In this document: positions 49,106-57,375 of the stretch, piece after piece
Position numbering within the stretch: position 1 is the stretch's first letter
Layout of the letters: each line of letters begins with the position of its first letter
Source of the DNA: an uncultured Collinsella sp.
GTDB lineage: Bacteria; Actinomycetota; Coriobacteriia; Coriobacteriales; Coriobacteriaceae
Assembly (NCBI GenBank): GCA_900762325.1
Contig: CAAFGG010000017.1
Location: 26,875-90,874 of the forward strand
Reading direction: 5' to 3'
DNA length: 64,000 nucleotides
Position numbers and translations under genes: made by a program
The notes under the pieces: generated by a model
What the model was told of the DNA's origin: nothing
Database searches by the model: none
The model's input: the letters and a program-made list of their open reading frames with translations, nothing else

Positions 49106-50410
49106 CTACTGGTTGTCAGCAGCCGAGAAATCCATATCGAGCGAGGAAACGGCCCAGCCGATATGGTTGTCGGAGCGCACGAATTTGACGGTGTACTCCT
49201 GCTCGCCGCCCTTGGACAGCGATGCCTTCACCTTGGCGGTCGTCTCGGTCATGGACTGATCCATGCCCTCGACGGACACGGTGGCACCCTGCGGAATGGA
49301 GGAGATGATCATCGACTTGGCATCCTCGGACAGGCTCGATGCCAGGCAAGACTCGGCCTTTGCGGTGTCACCGTCGCCGGCAGCCTGGAACAGATCGGTA
49401 ACGACAGACTCCTGGGACGGGAAGCCAAAGCCGCGCGTGTAGGCAAAGCCCAGACCGCCCGCGGCGATCAAAATGAGCAGAAGCAGCACGATGAAGACTT
49501 TGAGACCCGTGTGGCGATGGCGACGACGGACCTTGGCCTGCTTGCGATCCTGACGGTCCTGCTGGACCATCTCGGACTCGGACAGCGTAAAGAAGCCGGT
49601 GTCCGAGGGATCGGGCATAAACTGACCGGTCGCGCCCGTAGGATCGAGTGGATCGACGGCGGGAGCGTCCACCGCGGGCGCCGGAGCCGTGGCCATAGCC
49701 GTCTGGGCAGACAGCGCGGCAAGAGAATCGTGCACGCGGGCAAGCTCATCGGCCTGCTCGGAGGTGAGCTGGTAGATACCATCGGCAGTAGCGGCGTTAA
49801 AGGCATCGAGTGCATCGGAGGGACGGCCGGCGGCAGAAAGCGCCTGACCCATGCCGGCGTTGAGCGCGCGCGTGTCGTCACGGGGACCGGCAAAGTCGAT
49901 AGCCGTACGGTAGGTCTCCACGGCATCCGCCGGACGGCCGAGCTTAATGAAGCAACGACCGAGCTCGCCGAGTGCGGCGGCAGGAGCCGGATTAGCGCCG
50001 TCGATGGCAGCCTGACGGAAAGCAGTACCCGCGTTGGCATAGTCGCCCGACTGGAACAGCGCGTTACCCAAGCCCAGATAGGCCTTGAACGGCGTGGCAT
50101 AAGAAGCGTCCTGCGTAGCAGCAGAGAACGCCTGAGCGGCCGTCGTGTAGTCGCCCACGGCGGCGAGTGCCTTGCCGCGGTTGGTGAGCAGCGCGCCGCG
50201 CTTGCCGTAGGTGCCGTCGTTGAGGGCGGCGGCATAGGCCTCGGCGGCCTCGGCATACATGCCCAGGTGCATCAAGGCGTTGCCACGAAGGTGATCGGCC
50301 TCGCCCATAATCTCATCGGGAGTTTTTGCCGCCCCAAGCATCTGGGCTGCAGCGGAAAAATCACCCGCGCGGTAAGCGGCGCGGCCCTGTTGGATCAGCT
50401 GGCTATTCAA
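49106..50410 (-). CDS. TPR-repeat membrane protein of unknown function
   Basis: 434 aa. Residues 1-220 are TPR-like helical repeats (GRAAYRAGDFSAAAQML, GNALFQSGDYANAGTAFRQA, GQALSAAGRPSDALDAF). A Pro/Ala linker, a basic patch (KQAKVRRRHRHTG) and one membrane helix (LKVFIVLLLLILIAAGGLGF, about 305-325) follow. The last 100 residues would lie outside and resemble a DUF4878-type small domain (VVTDLFQAAGDGDTAKAESCL). Thus a cytoplasmic TPR scaffold tethered to an outer domain. TTG start with AAAGGGG. It follows a cyclophilin gene by 11 bases. Confidence 0.65.
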   Translation of the reverse strand: MNSQLIQQGRAAYRAGDFSAAAQMLGAAKTPDEIMGEADHLRGNALMHLGMYAEAAEAYAAALNDGTYGKRGALLTNRGKALAAVGDYTTAAQAFSAATQDASYATPFKAYLGLGNALFQSGDYANAGTAFRQAAIDGANPAPAAALGELGRCFIKLGRPADAVETYRTAIDFAGPRDDTRALNAGMGQALSAAGRPSDALDAFNAATADGIYQLTSEQADELARVHDSLAALSAQTAMATAPAPAVDAPAVDPLDPTGATGQFMPDPSDTGFFTLSESEMVQQDRQDRKQAKVRRRHRHTGLKVFIVLLLLILIAAGGLGFAYTRGFGFPSQESVVTDLFQAAGDGDTAKAESCLASSLSEDAKSMIISSIPQGATVSVEGMDQSMTETTAKVKASLSKGGEQEYTVKFVRSDNHIGWAVSSLDMDFSAADNQ

Positions 50411-50421
50411 GGAAGTCCCCT

Positions 50422-50964
50422 TTACTCGTGAACGATCTCGACATGGACGATCTCGTCGCCGGCACGCAGCTGCGAAATCACACCGAGACCCTCGACCGTG
50501 GTGCCAAAGACGGTGTAACCGGAATCGAGGTTATGCTGGGCACCCAAGCAGAAGTAGAACTGCGAACCCGCGGAATCGGGGTCCATGGAGCGTGCCATGG
50601 CAAGGGCGCCATCGACATGGCTGTTGCGCGGATTGGTGGCAAACTCGCCCTTGATGCAGTAGCCGGGGCCACCGGTACCAGGCATGCCATCGGGGCCCTC
50701 AAGACCGGCAGCAACGTCGGCGCCGGACATATCGCGGGTATTGGGGTCGCCGCCCTGGATGACAAAACCGGGCACATAGCGATGGAACTTAAGGCCGTCA
50801 TAAAAGCCCATCGTGGAAAGCTCGCAGAAGTTCGCGACATGAATGGGGGCACCCTCGCCGTCAAACTTGACCTTGATGGTACCCTTCGACGTCTCGATTA
50901 CGGCGCACTCGTCGCCGGCAAGCTGATACTCGGGCGTGTAGAGCTCTTTCTTAAAACCAAACAT
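50422..50964 (-). CDS. Peptidyl-prolyl cis-trans isomerase (cyclophilin)
   Basis: 180 aa. ETSKGTIKVKFDGEGAP, FHRYVPGFVIQGGDP with the catalytic Arg, and GSQFYFCLGAQHNLD are the cyclophilin core. No signal peptide, so cytoplasmic. ATG with GGAAGGAA. Good promoter upstream and co-transcription with the TPR protein. Catalyses X-Pro isomerisation; specific clients unknown. Confidence 0.93.
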   Translation of the reverse strand: MFGFKKELYTPEYQLAGDECAVIETSKGTIKVKFDGEGAPIHVANFCELSTMGFYDGLKFHRYVPGFVIQGGDPNTRDMSGADVAAGLEGPDGMPGTGGPGYCIKGEFATNPRNSHVDGALAMARSMDPDSAGSQFYFCLGAQHNLDSGYTVFGTTVEGLGVISQLRAGDEIVHVEIVHE

Positions 50965-51003
50965 GTGGTTCCTTCCTCGTGCGTTTAAGGCATATTTGTA
51001 CGA

Positions 51004-51033
51004 ATTGTAGCAATAAGCACAGGCTTACATCAA
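51004..51033 (-). promoter_or_regulatory. Candidate promoter of the cyclophilin-TPR unit
   Basis: On the minus strand TTGATG (51033-51028), 18-base spacer, TACAAT (51009-51004), about 40 bases before the start codon. Confidence 0.6.
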
Positions 51034-51071
51034 TTGCGCACGTAGGTTATGCCGACTATGGCGAACTAATT

Positions 51072-52214
51072 TTAGGAACGCTGCTGCGGCTTCCAGGAAC
51101 CCACGTTGGCGTCGTACTGGTTCAGCGCGCTATTGCCGCCCTGCGCGATGGGCGCCAGGATCTCGCTCTGGTGGGAACTCATCGACTCGCCATCGGGAAT
51201 GGCCAGCGAGATGTCCCAGCTCTGGCAGATCACGTCGACGCGCTCATACATCCACTCGGCAAGCTGCTTTAAGTGGGCGATGTCGTCCGCATAGACCGTA
51301 TCGTCCTGATACTTAAGGTTATTGAGCTCATCTTGCGTCTTTTTGATCTGGTCGCGCAGGGCGTAGGCACTCTGCGACAGCTCCTGACGGGTGGACAGCG
51401 GCGATCGGAGATAGCCGTTGTTAAAGGAATCGATGACCTCGCCGATCTGGTCCTCGTCACCGTAGGACACGATGGTCTGATACAGACCGTCGAGTCTGGT
51501 ATAGAGCTGATCATCGGTGAGCACGGTTTCTTCCTGGACCACCTCGGCAGAATCGTCCTGCTTGGTATCGTCCTCAGTCGCCTCGCCCTTTTGGCGCGTG
51601 GGGAAGGTCGTCTGCGCAGCCTGGCCAAACTGGTCGTAGAAGGCAGGCATGACACCCATGGGATCGGCCGTCACGAACCAATAGGCACCGCCGCAAACGA
51701 CGGCAAGGACCGCGATGACGATGAGCGGCTTGGGGATATGACGCTTGTGCTTGTGATAGGCGTCCTCGTCGGGATGCACCTTGCGCTTGGGTTTTTGAGC
51801 ATCGTCATGCAGGGAAACGGGCGTGGGAATATCGACCTTGGGGATACCGAAATCCTTATCGAAAGCCGGCAGCACGCAGGTCTCGTTAGGATCGGCGGCG
51901 TCCGAAAGAACCGCGGCAGCCGAGGCGGGCGCATGAGGCACCTCGGTATCGATCTGCTCTTGCGTTAGGCGCGGAAAGCCCGCCGTGCGGCCCGCTGCCA
52001 GGTCGGATGCGGCCGCGTCCTCGGAGAGGATACCCGGAGCAGGGCGTCCGCATTTTGGGCACGTGCGATCATGCGGAGAAAGACGGGCACCGCAGCCCTC
52101 GCAGAACACGAACTCGGTGTGCTCGGGGCCATCGCCCGGACCCACATAGGCGTTGCAGTAGGGGCAGAACGAGGCGCCGTCCTCGATAGTCTTAAGGCAA
52201 TGCGGGCAGATCAC
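51072..52214 (-). CDS. Double zinc-ribbon membrane protein of unknown function
   Basis: 380 aa. Two zinc ribbons at the N-terminus: CPHC...CPYC and CEGC...CPKC. Then about 90 residues of low-complexity linker, a His/Lys-rich basic patch (DAYHKHKRHIPK), a membrane helix (PLIVIAVLAVVCGGAYWFV near 165-185) and an external helical domain of about 190 residues with coiled-coil character (TRLDGLYQTIVSYGDEDQ). The layout, cytoplasmic sensor, one helix, small outer domain, mirrors the neighbouring TPR protein. The GTG at 52214 follows AAAGAGG; the TTG ten codons upstream lacks a ribosome site. Function unknown. Confidence 0.62.
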   Translation of the reverse strand: MICPHCLKTIEDGASFCPYCNAYVGPGDGPEHTEFVFCEGCGARLSPHDRTCPKCGRPAPGILSEDAAASDLAAGRTAGFPRLTQEQIDTEVPHAPASAAAVLSDAADPNETCVLPAFDKDFGIPKVDIPTPVSLHDDAQKPKRKVHPDEDAYHKHKRHIPKPLIVIAVLAVVCGGAYWFVTADPMGVMPAFYDQFGQAAQTTFPTRQKGEATEDDTKQDDSAEVVQEETVLTDDQLYTRLDGLYQTIVSYGDEDQIGEVIDSFNNGYLRSPLSTRQELSQSAYALRDQIKKTQDELNNLKYQDDTVYADDIAHLKQLAEWMYERVDVICQSWDISLAIPDGESMSSHQSEILAPIAQGGNSALNQYDANVGSWKPQQRS

Positions 52215-52317
52215 GGCATCCTCTTTTCGAAGCAATTCAAACAATCGAGGTTAGAGCATAACATCGCCACGGCCCCACAGGAGCAAGGCACCAATTCAAC
52301 ATCGCGAGGGCGCGTAG

Positions 52318-55041
52318 TTACCTCTTCTTTTTGCTTGGCATCGAGACTTTGATGCCTTGGGCGGACTTGGTCACGCGAGAGCGCTTGGCTCCGGTACTCT
52401 TCTTTTTCTTGGGCTGGGCCTGGGCCACGCCCTCGAGTGCACGGGCCTCGGCCTCGCGAGCGGTGCGATCTTCGCGGCGCTGCGCCATGTCGGCGGCGAC
52501 GCGCTTGGCAAAACGCTCGGCCGTCGAACCCGTCGAGCTCACCTTGCCGCCACCACGACCCAGGTGGACGCGCACACCACGGCCAAAACCAGTTGCGGCA
52601 TGACGACGACGCGGCTTGAGCGAATCCATCATCGTGGCGAGCTTAAAGAACACCGAGCAGGTAAAGACCACGATGACAGCCAAGATAACCATCTGGCCCA
52701 TCGACAGGTTGGCAATGGACAGCAGCTCCGGGAATCCGATAACGCCCACCAGGATGCCGGCGACTACAAACACAAAGAGCACAACACGTAAGGGCGTGAG
52801 AGGCTGCGAGATGCGCCAGATCAGGCTGACGCTCGCCGCGCACGACGTAAGCAGACACATCGTAGACAGCGTGAGCTGGCTAAAGCCAAACACGCGCGCC
52901 ACAAAGATATCGAGCGCCGCAGCCAAAATGACTGCAATCGACGCCGGCAATGCACGCTTGAGTACGTTGGTCAAAAACGCACCCTTCACGCGAGCATTGT
53001 TGGGCTCCAGGCCCAACACAAAGCCCGGCGCGCCGATGCAGAAGAAGTTGATGAGCGTCATCTGGATGGGCTCGAAGGGATACGGCGGCAGCGCAATGCA
53101 CAGCGCCGCCAGGCCCATCGAGAACAGCGTCTTGGTCAGGAACAGCGAGGCCGAACGCTGCAGGTTGTTGATGGAGCGACGGCCCTCGGCCACCACGGCG
53201 GGCATCGAGGCAAAGTCGTTGTCAACGAGTACGATCTCGGCCACGTTGCGCGCGGCATCGGAGCCGGCCGCCATGGCAACGGAGCAGTCGGCCTCCTTGA
53301 GCGCCAGCACGTCGTTGACGCCGTCGCCCGTCATGGCCACGGTGTGCTCGCGGCGCTTGAGCGCCTGCACGAGCTCGCGCTTCTGCTGCGGGGTCACACG
53401 ACCAAAGACATGGTAGCGGTCCACTGCGGCATCGAGCTTGGCCGGCGTATCGAGCGTCGTGGCGTCCACATAAGCGTCCGCCCCCGGCACGCCCACCACG
53501 CGCGCGATCGACGACACCGTACGCGGGTCGTCGCCACTGATCACGTTGAGGGTCACGCCCTGCTCGTTAAAGTAACCGATGGTCTCGGCCGCCGAGGTAC
53601 GAATCTCGTCGCGGATGGTCACAAAGCCCACGGGCTCGGCCTCGCCCACCATATCGCCATCGGGCGTAAAGCCGTCAACGCGCGCCACCACGAGCACGCG
53701 GCAGGTATCGGCAAGCTCGGCGACACGGTTCTCGACCTGAGCAAACGCACGATTAGAAAGCACAAACTGCGCGGCGCCCATCACATAAGAGCCCTGCGCA
53801 AACGAAGCACCACTCCATTTTTTAGACGATGAGAATGGAATGACCGACAGCGGCTCAGACACCTCGACCGGCCGATCGGCGTAATAGTTGAGCAGCGCCT
53901 GGCAGGTCTCGTTGGCATCGGCCGAAGTCGCACGTGCCACGTTAGCCAGCGCAAAATCGAGCAATGTGGTATCGACGGGAACAGCCGCCTCCTCCGAGTC
54001 CACGCCAAAGCCAACACCCTCAACAGGCAGCGGGTAGGTGCCCTCGACCTCCATGCGGCCCGACGTGATGGTGCCCGTCTTGTCCAGGCACAGCACGTCG
54101 ACGCGAGCGAGCGTCTCGATGCAGTAGAGCTGCTGCGCCAGCACCTTGCGGCGGGCCAGACGCACCGTGGCGATGGCGAGCACCGACGAGGTCAGCAGCA
54201 CCAGGCCTTGCGGGATCATGCCCAGCAGGGCGCCCACCGTGGACAGCAGCGCCGACGAAGGCACATGACCAGCCAACAGCTCGGAGAAGCACCACGAAAG
54301 CGCGCCATCGCCCGGGGTTCCCGCGGCATCCCACAGCTCGCTCACACTCGAGGCAAACAACGCCAAACCGAGCGGGATCATGATAATGCTCGCAAAGCGC
54401 ACGATGGCATTAAGCGCGTTCATGATCTCGGAATTGACCTTTTTGACGTACTTGGCCTCATTGTTGATCTTGGCCACGTAGTTGTCGGCGCCGACATGGA
54501 TCACACGGGCGCGCAGCAGGCCCGAGTCGATAAAGCTGCCGCTCATGAGCTCGGAGCCGGGCTGCTTTTTGATGAGATCGCTCTCGCCCGTCAGCAGGCT
54601 CTCGTTCACGAGCGCCTCGCCCGAAACCACCACGGCGTCAGCGGGAATCTGGTCGCCGCGCCCCAGACGGATGATGTCGTCGAGCACGATCTGGTCCAGG
54701 TCGAGCTCCACCTCGGCACCGTCGCGCACCGCGATGGCCTTCTTGGAGGTCAGCAGCGTGAGCTTATCGACCATCTTCTTGGAACGCATGGATTGGATGA
54801 CGCCGATAGCGGTATTGAGGAACACCACGAACAGGAACGTCAGATTCTTAAACGAACCGGTCAAAATGACCAGAAACGCCAAGATCACGTTGATCAAATT
54901 GAACAGCGTGCAGAGGTTCTCGATGATGAGCTCTTTGACCGACTTGGTCTTGAGCTCCATGTTGCGGTTGATCTTACCGGCGGCGATGCGCTCCTCGACC
55001 TCGGCGGTTGAGAGTCCGCGCTCGATATCCGTTGCTGCCAT
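52318..55041 (-). CDS. Cation-transporting P-type ATPase (CtpE/MgtA-like P2/P3)
   Basis: About 907 aa. Actuator TGESDLI, phosphorylation site CLDKTGTITSGR, nucleotide domain with KKWSG, hinge MTGDGVNDVLALKEAD, and about ten membrane helices. Closest in feel to actinobacterial CtpE, for which Ca2+ uptake has been reported; ion not deducible here. Odd: the last 95 residues after the final helix are a Lys/Arg-rich low-complexity tail (GRGVRVHLGRGGGKVSS, QPKKKKSTGAKRSRVTK) that ends SMPSKKKR. ATG at 55041 chosen; an ATG at 55053 and GTG before it are alternatives. Confidence 0.85.
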   Translation of the reverse strand: MAATDIERGLSTAEVEERIAAGKINRNMELKTKSVKELIIENLCTLFNLINVILAFLVILTGSFKNLTFLFVVFLNTAIGVIQSMRSKKMVDKLTLLTSKKAIAVRDGAEVELDLDQIVLDDIIRLGRGDQIPADAVVVSGEALVNESLLTGESDLIKKQPGSELMSGSFIDSGLLRARVIHVGADNYVAKINNEAKYVKKVNSEIMNALNAIVRFASIIMIPLGLALFASSVSELWDAAGTPGDGALSWCFSELLAGHVPSSALLSTVGALLGMIPQGLVLLTSSVLAIATVRLARRKVLAQQLYCIETLARVDVLCLDKTGTITSGRMEVEGTYPLPVEGVGFGVDSEEAAVPVDTTLLDFALANVARATSADANETCQALLNYYADRPVEVSEPLSVIPFSSSKKWSGASFAQGSYVMGAAQFVLSNRAFAQVENRVAELADTCRVLVVARVDGFTPDGDMVGEAEPVGFVTIRDEIRTSAAETIGYFNEQGVTLNVISGDDPRTVSSIARVVGVPGADAYVDATTLDTPAKLDAAVDRYHVFGRVTPQQKRELVQALKRREHTVAMTGDGVNDVLALKEADCSVAMAAGSDAARNVAEIVLVDNDFASMPAVVAEGRRSINNLQRSASLFLTKTLFSMGLAALCIALPPYPFEPIQMTLINFFCIGAPGFVLGLEPNNARVKGAFLTNVLKRALPASIAVILAAALDIFVARVFGFSQLTLSTMCLLTSCAASVSLIWRISQPLTPLRVVLFVFVVAGILVGVIGFPELLSIANLSMGQMVILAVIVVFTCSVFFKLATMMDSLKPRRRHAATGFGRGVRVHLGRGGGKVSSTGSTAERFAKRVAADMAQRREDRTAREAEARALEGVAQAQPKKKKSTGAKRSRVTKSAQGIKVSMPSKKKR

Positions 55042-55072
55042 ACCACGTCCCATCACGTCGCGTCGGTATAAG

Positions 55073-55106
55073 AAAAACCGCCCGGACCATGCGAGGTTCG
55101 GACGGT
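55073..55106 (-). terminator. Intrinsic terminator after tRNA-Arg
   Basis: ACCGTCCGAAC / GTCCGGGCGGT, 10 of 11 pairs including one G-U, followed on the minus strand by TTTTTC. Confidence 0.82.
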
Positions 55107-55117
55107 CTTACGTTCGA

Positions 55118-55194
55118 TGGTGCCCCATGTTGGATTCGAACCAACGGCCTTCTGCTCCGGAGGCAGACGCTCTAATCCCCTGAGCTAATAGGGC
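55118..55194 (-). tRNA. tRNA-Arg (anticodon CCG)
   Basis: Full cloverleaf on the minus strand: acceptor GCCCTAT/ATGGGGC, D-arm GCTC...GAGC, anticodon stem TCTGC/GCAGA with loop CTCCGGA (anticodon CCG), T-arm GTTGG-TTCGAAT-CCAAC, discriminator A and encoded CCA. Reads CGG. It has its own strong promoter and terminator. Confidence 0.97.
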
Positions 55195-55205
55195 CAACGT
55201 TTGGC

Positions 55206-55235
55206 ATTATACCCAAGTGCACCACGGGCTATCAA
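55206..55235 (-). promoter_or_regulatory. Promoter of tRNA-Arg
   Basis: On the minus strand TTGATA (55235-55230), 18-base spacer, perfect TATAAT (55211-55206), placing the start a few bases before the tRNA. Confidence 0.85.
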
Positions 55236-55311
55236 AATAAAAGAAAAAGCTTTGCAATTCCGAGGAAGACGCGGCGCAACGGCCCACTTTAGAAGGCAAA
55301 AGCGAGTCAGA

Positions 55312-55365
55312 TAGTATAAACTCTCATGCACCATATATACACGGCTCGCGATGCGGGCCGTTTTT
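55312..55365 (+). promoter_or_regulatory. aroF promoter and leader attenuator hairpin
   Basis: A -10 (TATAAA 55315-55320, or TAGTAT 55312-55317 with TTTAGA 18 bases upstream) places the start of transcription at or next to the ATG at 55326. Directly after this comes a perfect 9-bp stem ACGGCTCGC / GCGGGCCGT (one U-G pair, 3-base loop, 55341-55361) followed by T5. This is a strong intrinsic terminator inside the aroF leader, 34 bases before the start codon, with no gene upstream on this strand for it to serve. Confidence 0.65.
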
Positions 55366-55388
55366 GCAAAAGTTATCCATCGAGGTGA
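55326..55388 (+). CDS. Candidate leaderless uORF ahead of aroF
   Basis: 20 codons, ATG to TGA, reading MHHIYTARDAGRFCKSYPSR. There is no ribosome site, but the predicted transcription start coincides with the ATG, so it could be translated as a leaderless message. Its codons 6-12 form the terminator stem, and its stop overlaps the GAGG of the aroF ribosome site, so translation would melt the terminator and couple to aroF. The peptide has two Tyr and one Phe, not a run of aromatic codons as in classical leader peptides. Speculative. Confidence 0.35.
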   Translation: MHHIYTARDAGRFCKSYPSR

Positions 55389-55398
55389 GAGGCACACC

Positions 55399-56421
55399 AT
55401 GATTGCAATTTTAAAGCAGAGCGCCAGCGACGAGGCCGTCAGCCATATCGTCAGCTGGATTGAGAAAAAGGGCCTGAAGACCGACGTCTCGCGCGGCGAG
55501 AACGAGACCATCATCGGCCTGGTGGGCGATACGACCAAGATCGACCCGTTCCTGCTCGAGTCCATGGATGTCGTCGAACGCGTGCAGCGCGTCTCCGAGC
55601 CTTTTAAGCGTGCCAACCGCAAGTTCCACCCCGAGGACTCCGTCATCGACTGCGGCCACGGCGTCAAGATCGGCGGCGACCAGTTCCAAGTCATCGCCGG
55701 CCCCTGCTCCGTCGAGGGCGAGAACCTCATTCGCATCGCACGCCGCGTAAAGGCCGCCGGTGCCACGATGCTGCGCGGCGGTGCCTACAAGCCCCGCACC
55801 TCCCCCTACGCCTACCAGGGCATGGGCCCCGCCGGCCTCGACCTGCTGTGCGAGGCGTCTGCCGAGCTCGACATGCCGATTGTCACCGAGATCATGGACC
55901 CACGCGACGTGCAGGTCTTCTTGGACAAGAAGATTGACGTCATGCAGATCGGCGCCCGCAACGCCCAGAACTTCCCCCTGCTCAAGGAGGTCGGCAAGAC
56001 ACAGACCCCGATTCTGCTCAAGCGCGGCATGTCCGGCACGATCGATGAGCTGCTCATGGCAGCCGAGTACATCATGAGCGAGGGCAACGACAACGTCATC
56101 CTGTGCGAGCGCGGTATCCGCACCTTCGAGACCCGCACCCGCAATACCTTCGACCTCAACGCCGTGCCGGTGCTGCACCACCTGTCGCACCTGCCCGTCG
56201 TCGCCGACCCCAGCCACGCCACCGGCTACACCCGCTACGTTGAGCCCATGGCGCTCGCCGCGACCGCCTGCGGTGCCAACGGCCTGGAGATCGAGGTCCA
56301 CGACGAGCCGAGCCGCGCCTGGTCCGACGGCGCCCAGGCCCTCACCCCCGATCAGTTCGACGACACCATGCGCCGTATCCGAGCCATCCGCGAGGTTGTC
56401 TGCCAAGAGACCATGGAGTAG
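55399..56421 (+). CDS. aroF: 3-deoxy-7-phosphoheptulonate (DAHP) synthase, type I-beta
   Basis: 340 aa. An N-terminal ferredoxin-like regulatory domain (about 1-70) precedes the TIM barrel with IAGPCSVEGE, GGAYKPRTSPYAYQG, KRGMSGTIDE and PVVADPSHATG. It condenses PEP and erythrose 4-phosphate, the first shikimate step; such domains mediate inhibition by Phe or Tyr. ATG at 55399 with GAGGTGAGAGG. Upstream in-frame codons overlap the leader and are rejected. First gene of the aromatic cluster. Confidence 0.96.
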   Translation: MIAILKQSASDEAVSHIVSWIEKKGLKTDVSRGENETIIGLVGDTTKIDPFLLESMDVVERVQRVSEPFKRANRKFHPEDSVIDCGHGVKIGGDQFQVIAGPCSVEGENLIRIARRVKAAGATMLRGGAYKPRTSPYAYQGMGPAGLDLLCEASAELDMPIVTEIMDPRDVQVFLDKKIDVMQIGARNAQNFPLLKEVGKTQTPILLKRGMSGTIDELLMAAEYIMSEGNDNVILCERGIRTFETRTRNTFDLNAVPVLHHLSHLPVVADPSHATGYTRYVEPMALAATACGANGLEIEVHDEPSRAWSDGAQALTPDQFDDTMRRIRAIREVVCQETME

Positions 56422-56424
56422 CCC

Positions 56425-57339
56425 ATGGGTACGGTGAGAAACGCGCGCGTTAACCAGGGCGGCCCTAAGTGCGCCGGCATCGTCGGCCTTGGCCTCATCG
56501 GCGGCAGTTTTGCCCGCGGCTATGCGCAGGCGGGCGTCCGAGTGCTGGCCTGGGACCCCGATTACGATGTCATGACGGCCGCCAGCATGGGCACTGTCGC
56601 CGGAGAGCTCAACGACAAGACACTCGGCGAATGCGACATCATCGTCCTTGCCTGCTATCCCGAGGCATGCATCGAGTGGCTCGAGACGCACGCCCAGGCG
56701 CTCGCCGACGCCACCGATACCGAGGCCATCATGGGCCCCGTGGTGATCGACACCGTGGGCGTCAAGGGCATTGTGTGCGAGCGCGCCTTTGAGCTCGCCC
56801 GCGACCACGGCTTCTACTTTGTGGGCGCGCACCCCATGGCGGGCACGCAGTTCTCGGGCTATGCGCACTCCCGCGCCGACCTGTTCCAGGGCGCCCCGCT
56901 CGTGCTCGTTCCGCCCGCGGTAGACGATGCCCTTAAGCTGGAGCTCTTGGGCCAGGTGCGCGAGATGGTGCGTCCCTTAGGCTTTGGCAAGTTCAGCGTA
57001 ACGAGCGCCGCCGAGCACGACCGCGTCATCGCCTTTACGAGCCAACTCGCGCACGTCGTCTCCAACGCCTATGTTAAGAGCCCGACCGCCCAGGTCCACC
57101 ACGGCTTTTCGGCCGGTAGCTATCGCGACCTCACCCGCGTGGCGCATCTCAACCCGCAGATGTGGTCCGAGCTCATGATCGACGACGCCGACGCGCTCGC
57201 TTTCGAGATCGACCATCTGATCGAGTCGCTTAGCGCCTACAGCCGCGCGCTTAAGGACCGCGACCAGCGCTATCTGGAGAACCTCCTTGCCGAGGGCGAC
57301 CGCATCAAACGCGCGCTCGACGACGAGTCCACCCACTAG
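56425..57339 (+). CDS. tyrA: Prephenate dehydrogenase
   Basis: 304 aa. NAD-binding GIVGLGLIGGSFARGYAQAG, VVIDTVGVKG, and GAHPMAGTQFSGY with the catalytic His. Makes 4-hydroxyphenylpyruvate, the tyrosine precursor, from prephenate. No C-terminal ACT domain, so feedback control is probably through DAHP synthase. Three bases after aroF with GGAG overlapping its end. Confidence 0.93.
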   Translation: MGTVRNARVNQGGPKCAGIVGLGLIGGSFARGYAQAGVRVLAWDPDYDVMTAASMGTVAGELNDKTLGECDIIVLACYPEACIEWLETHAQALADATDTEAIMGPVVIDTVGVKGIVCERAFELARDHGFYFVGAHPMAGTQFSGYAHSRADLFQGAPLVLVPPAVDDALKLELLGQVREMVRPLGFGKFSVTSAAEHDRVIAFTSQLAHVVSNAYVKSPTAQVHHGFSAGSYRDLTRVAHLNPQMWSELMIDDADALAFEIDHLIESLSAYSRALKDRDQRYLENLLAEGDRIKRALDDESTH

Positions 57340-57375
57340 ACCACCTTCCACGCCAGGTCGAAAGGACCGAAGCTT

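Noticed and set aside
55326..55388. Classical Trp/Phe-type leader peptide for aroF
   Set aside because: No run of aromatic codons and no competing antiterminator stem; only the terminator and a leaderless ORF can be supported.
55411..56868. 485-codon minus-strand open frame opposite aroF/tyrA
   Set aside because: Crosses the boundary between two well-supported genes and has no motif.
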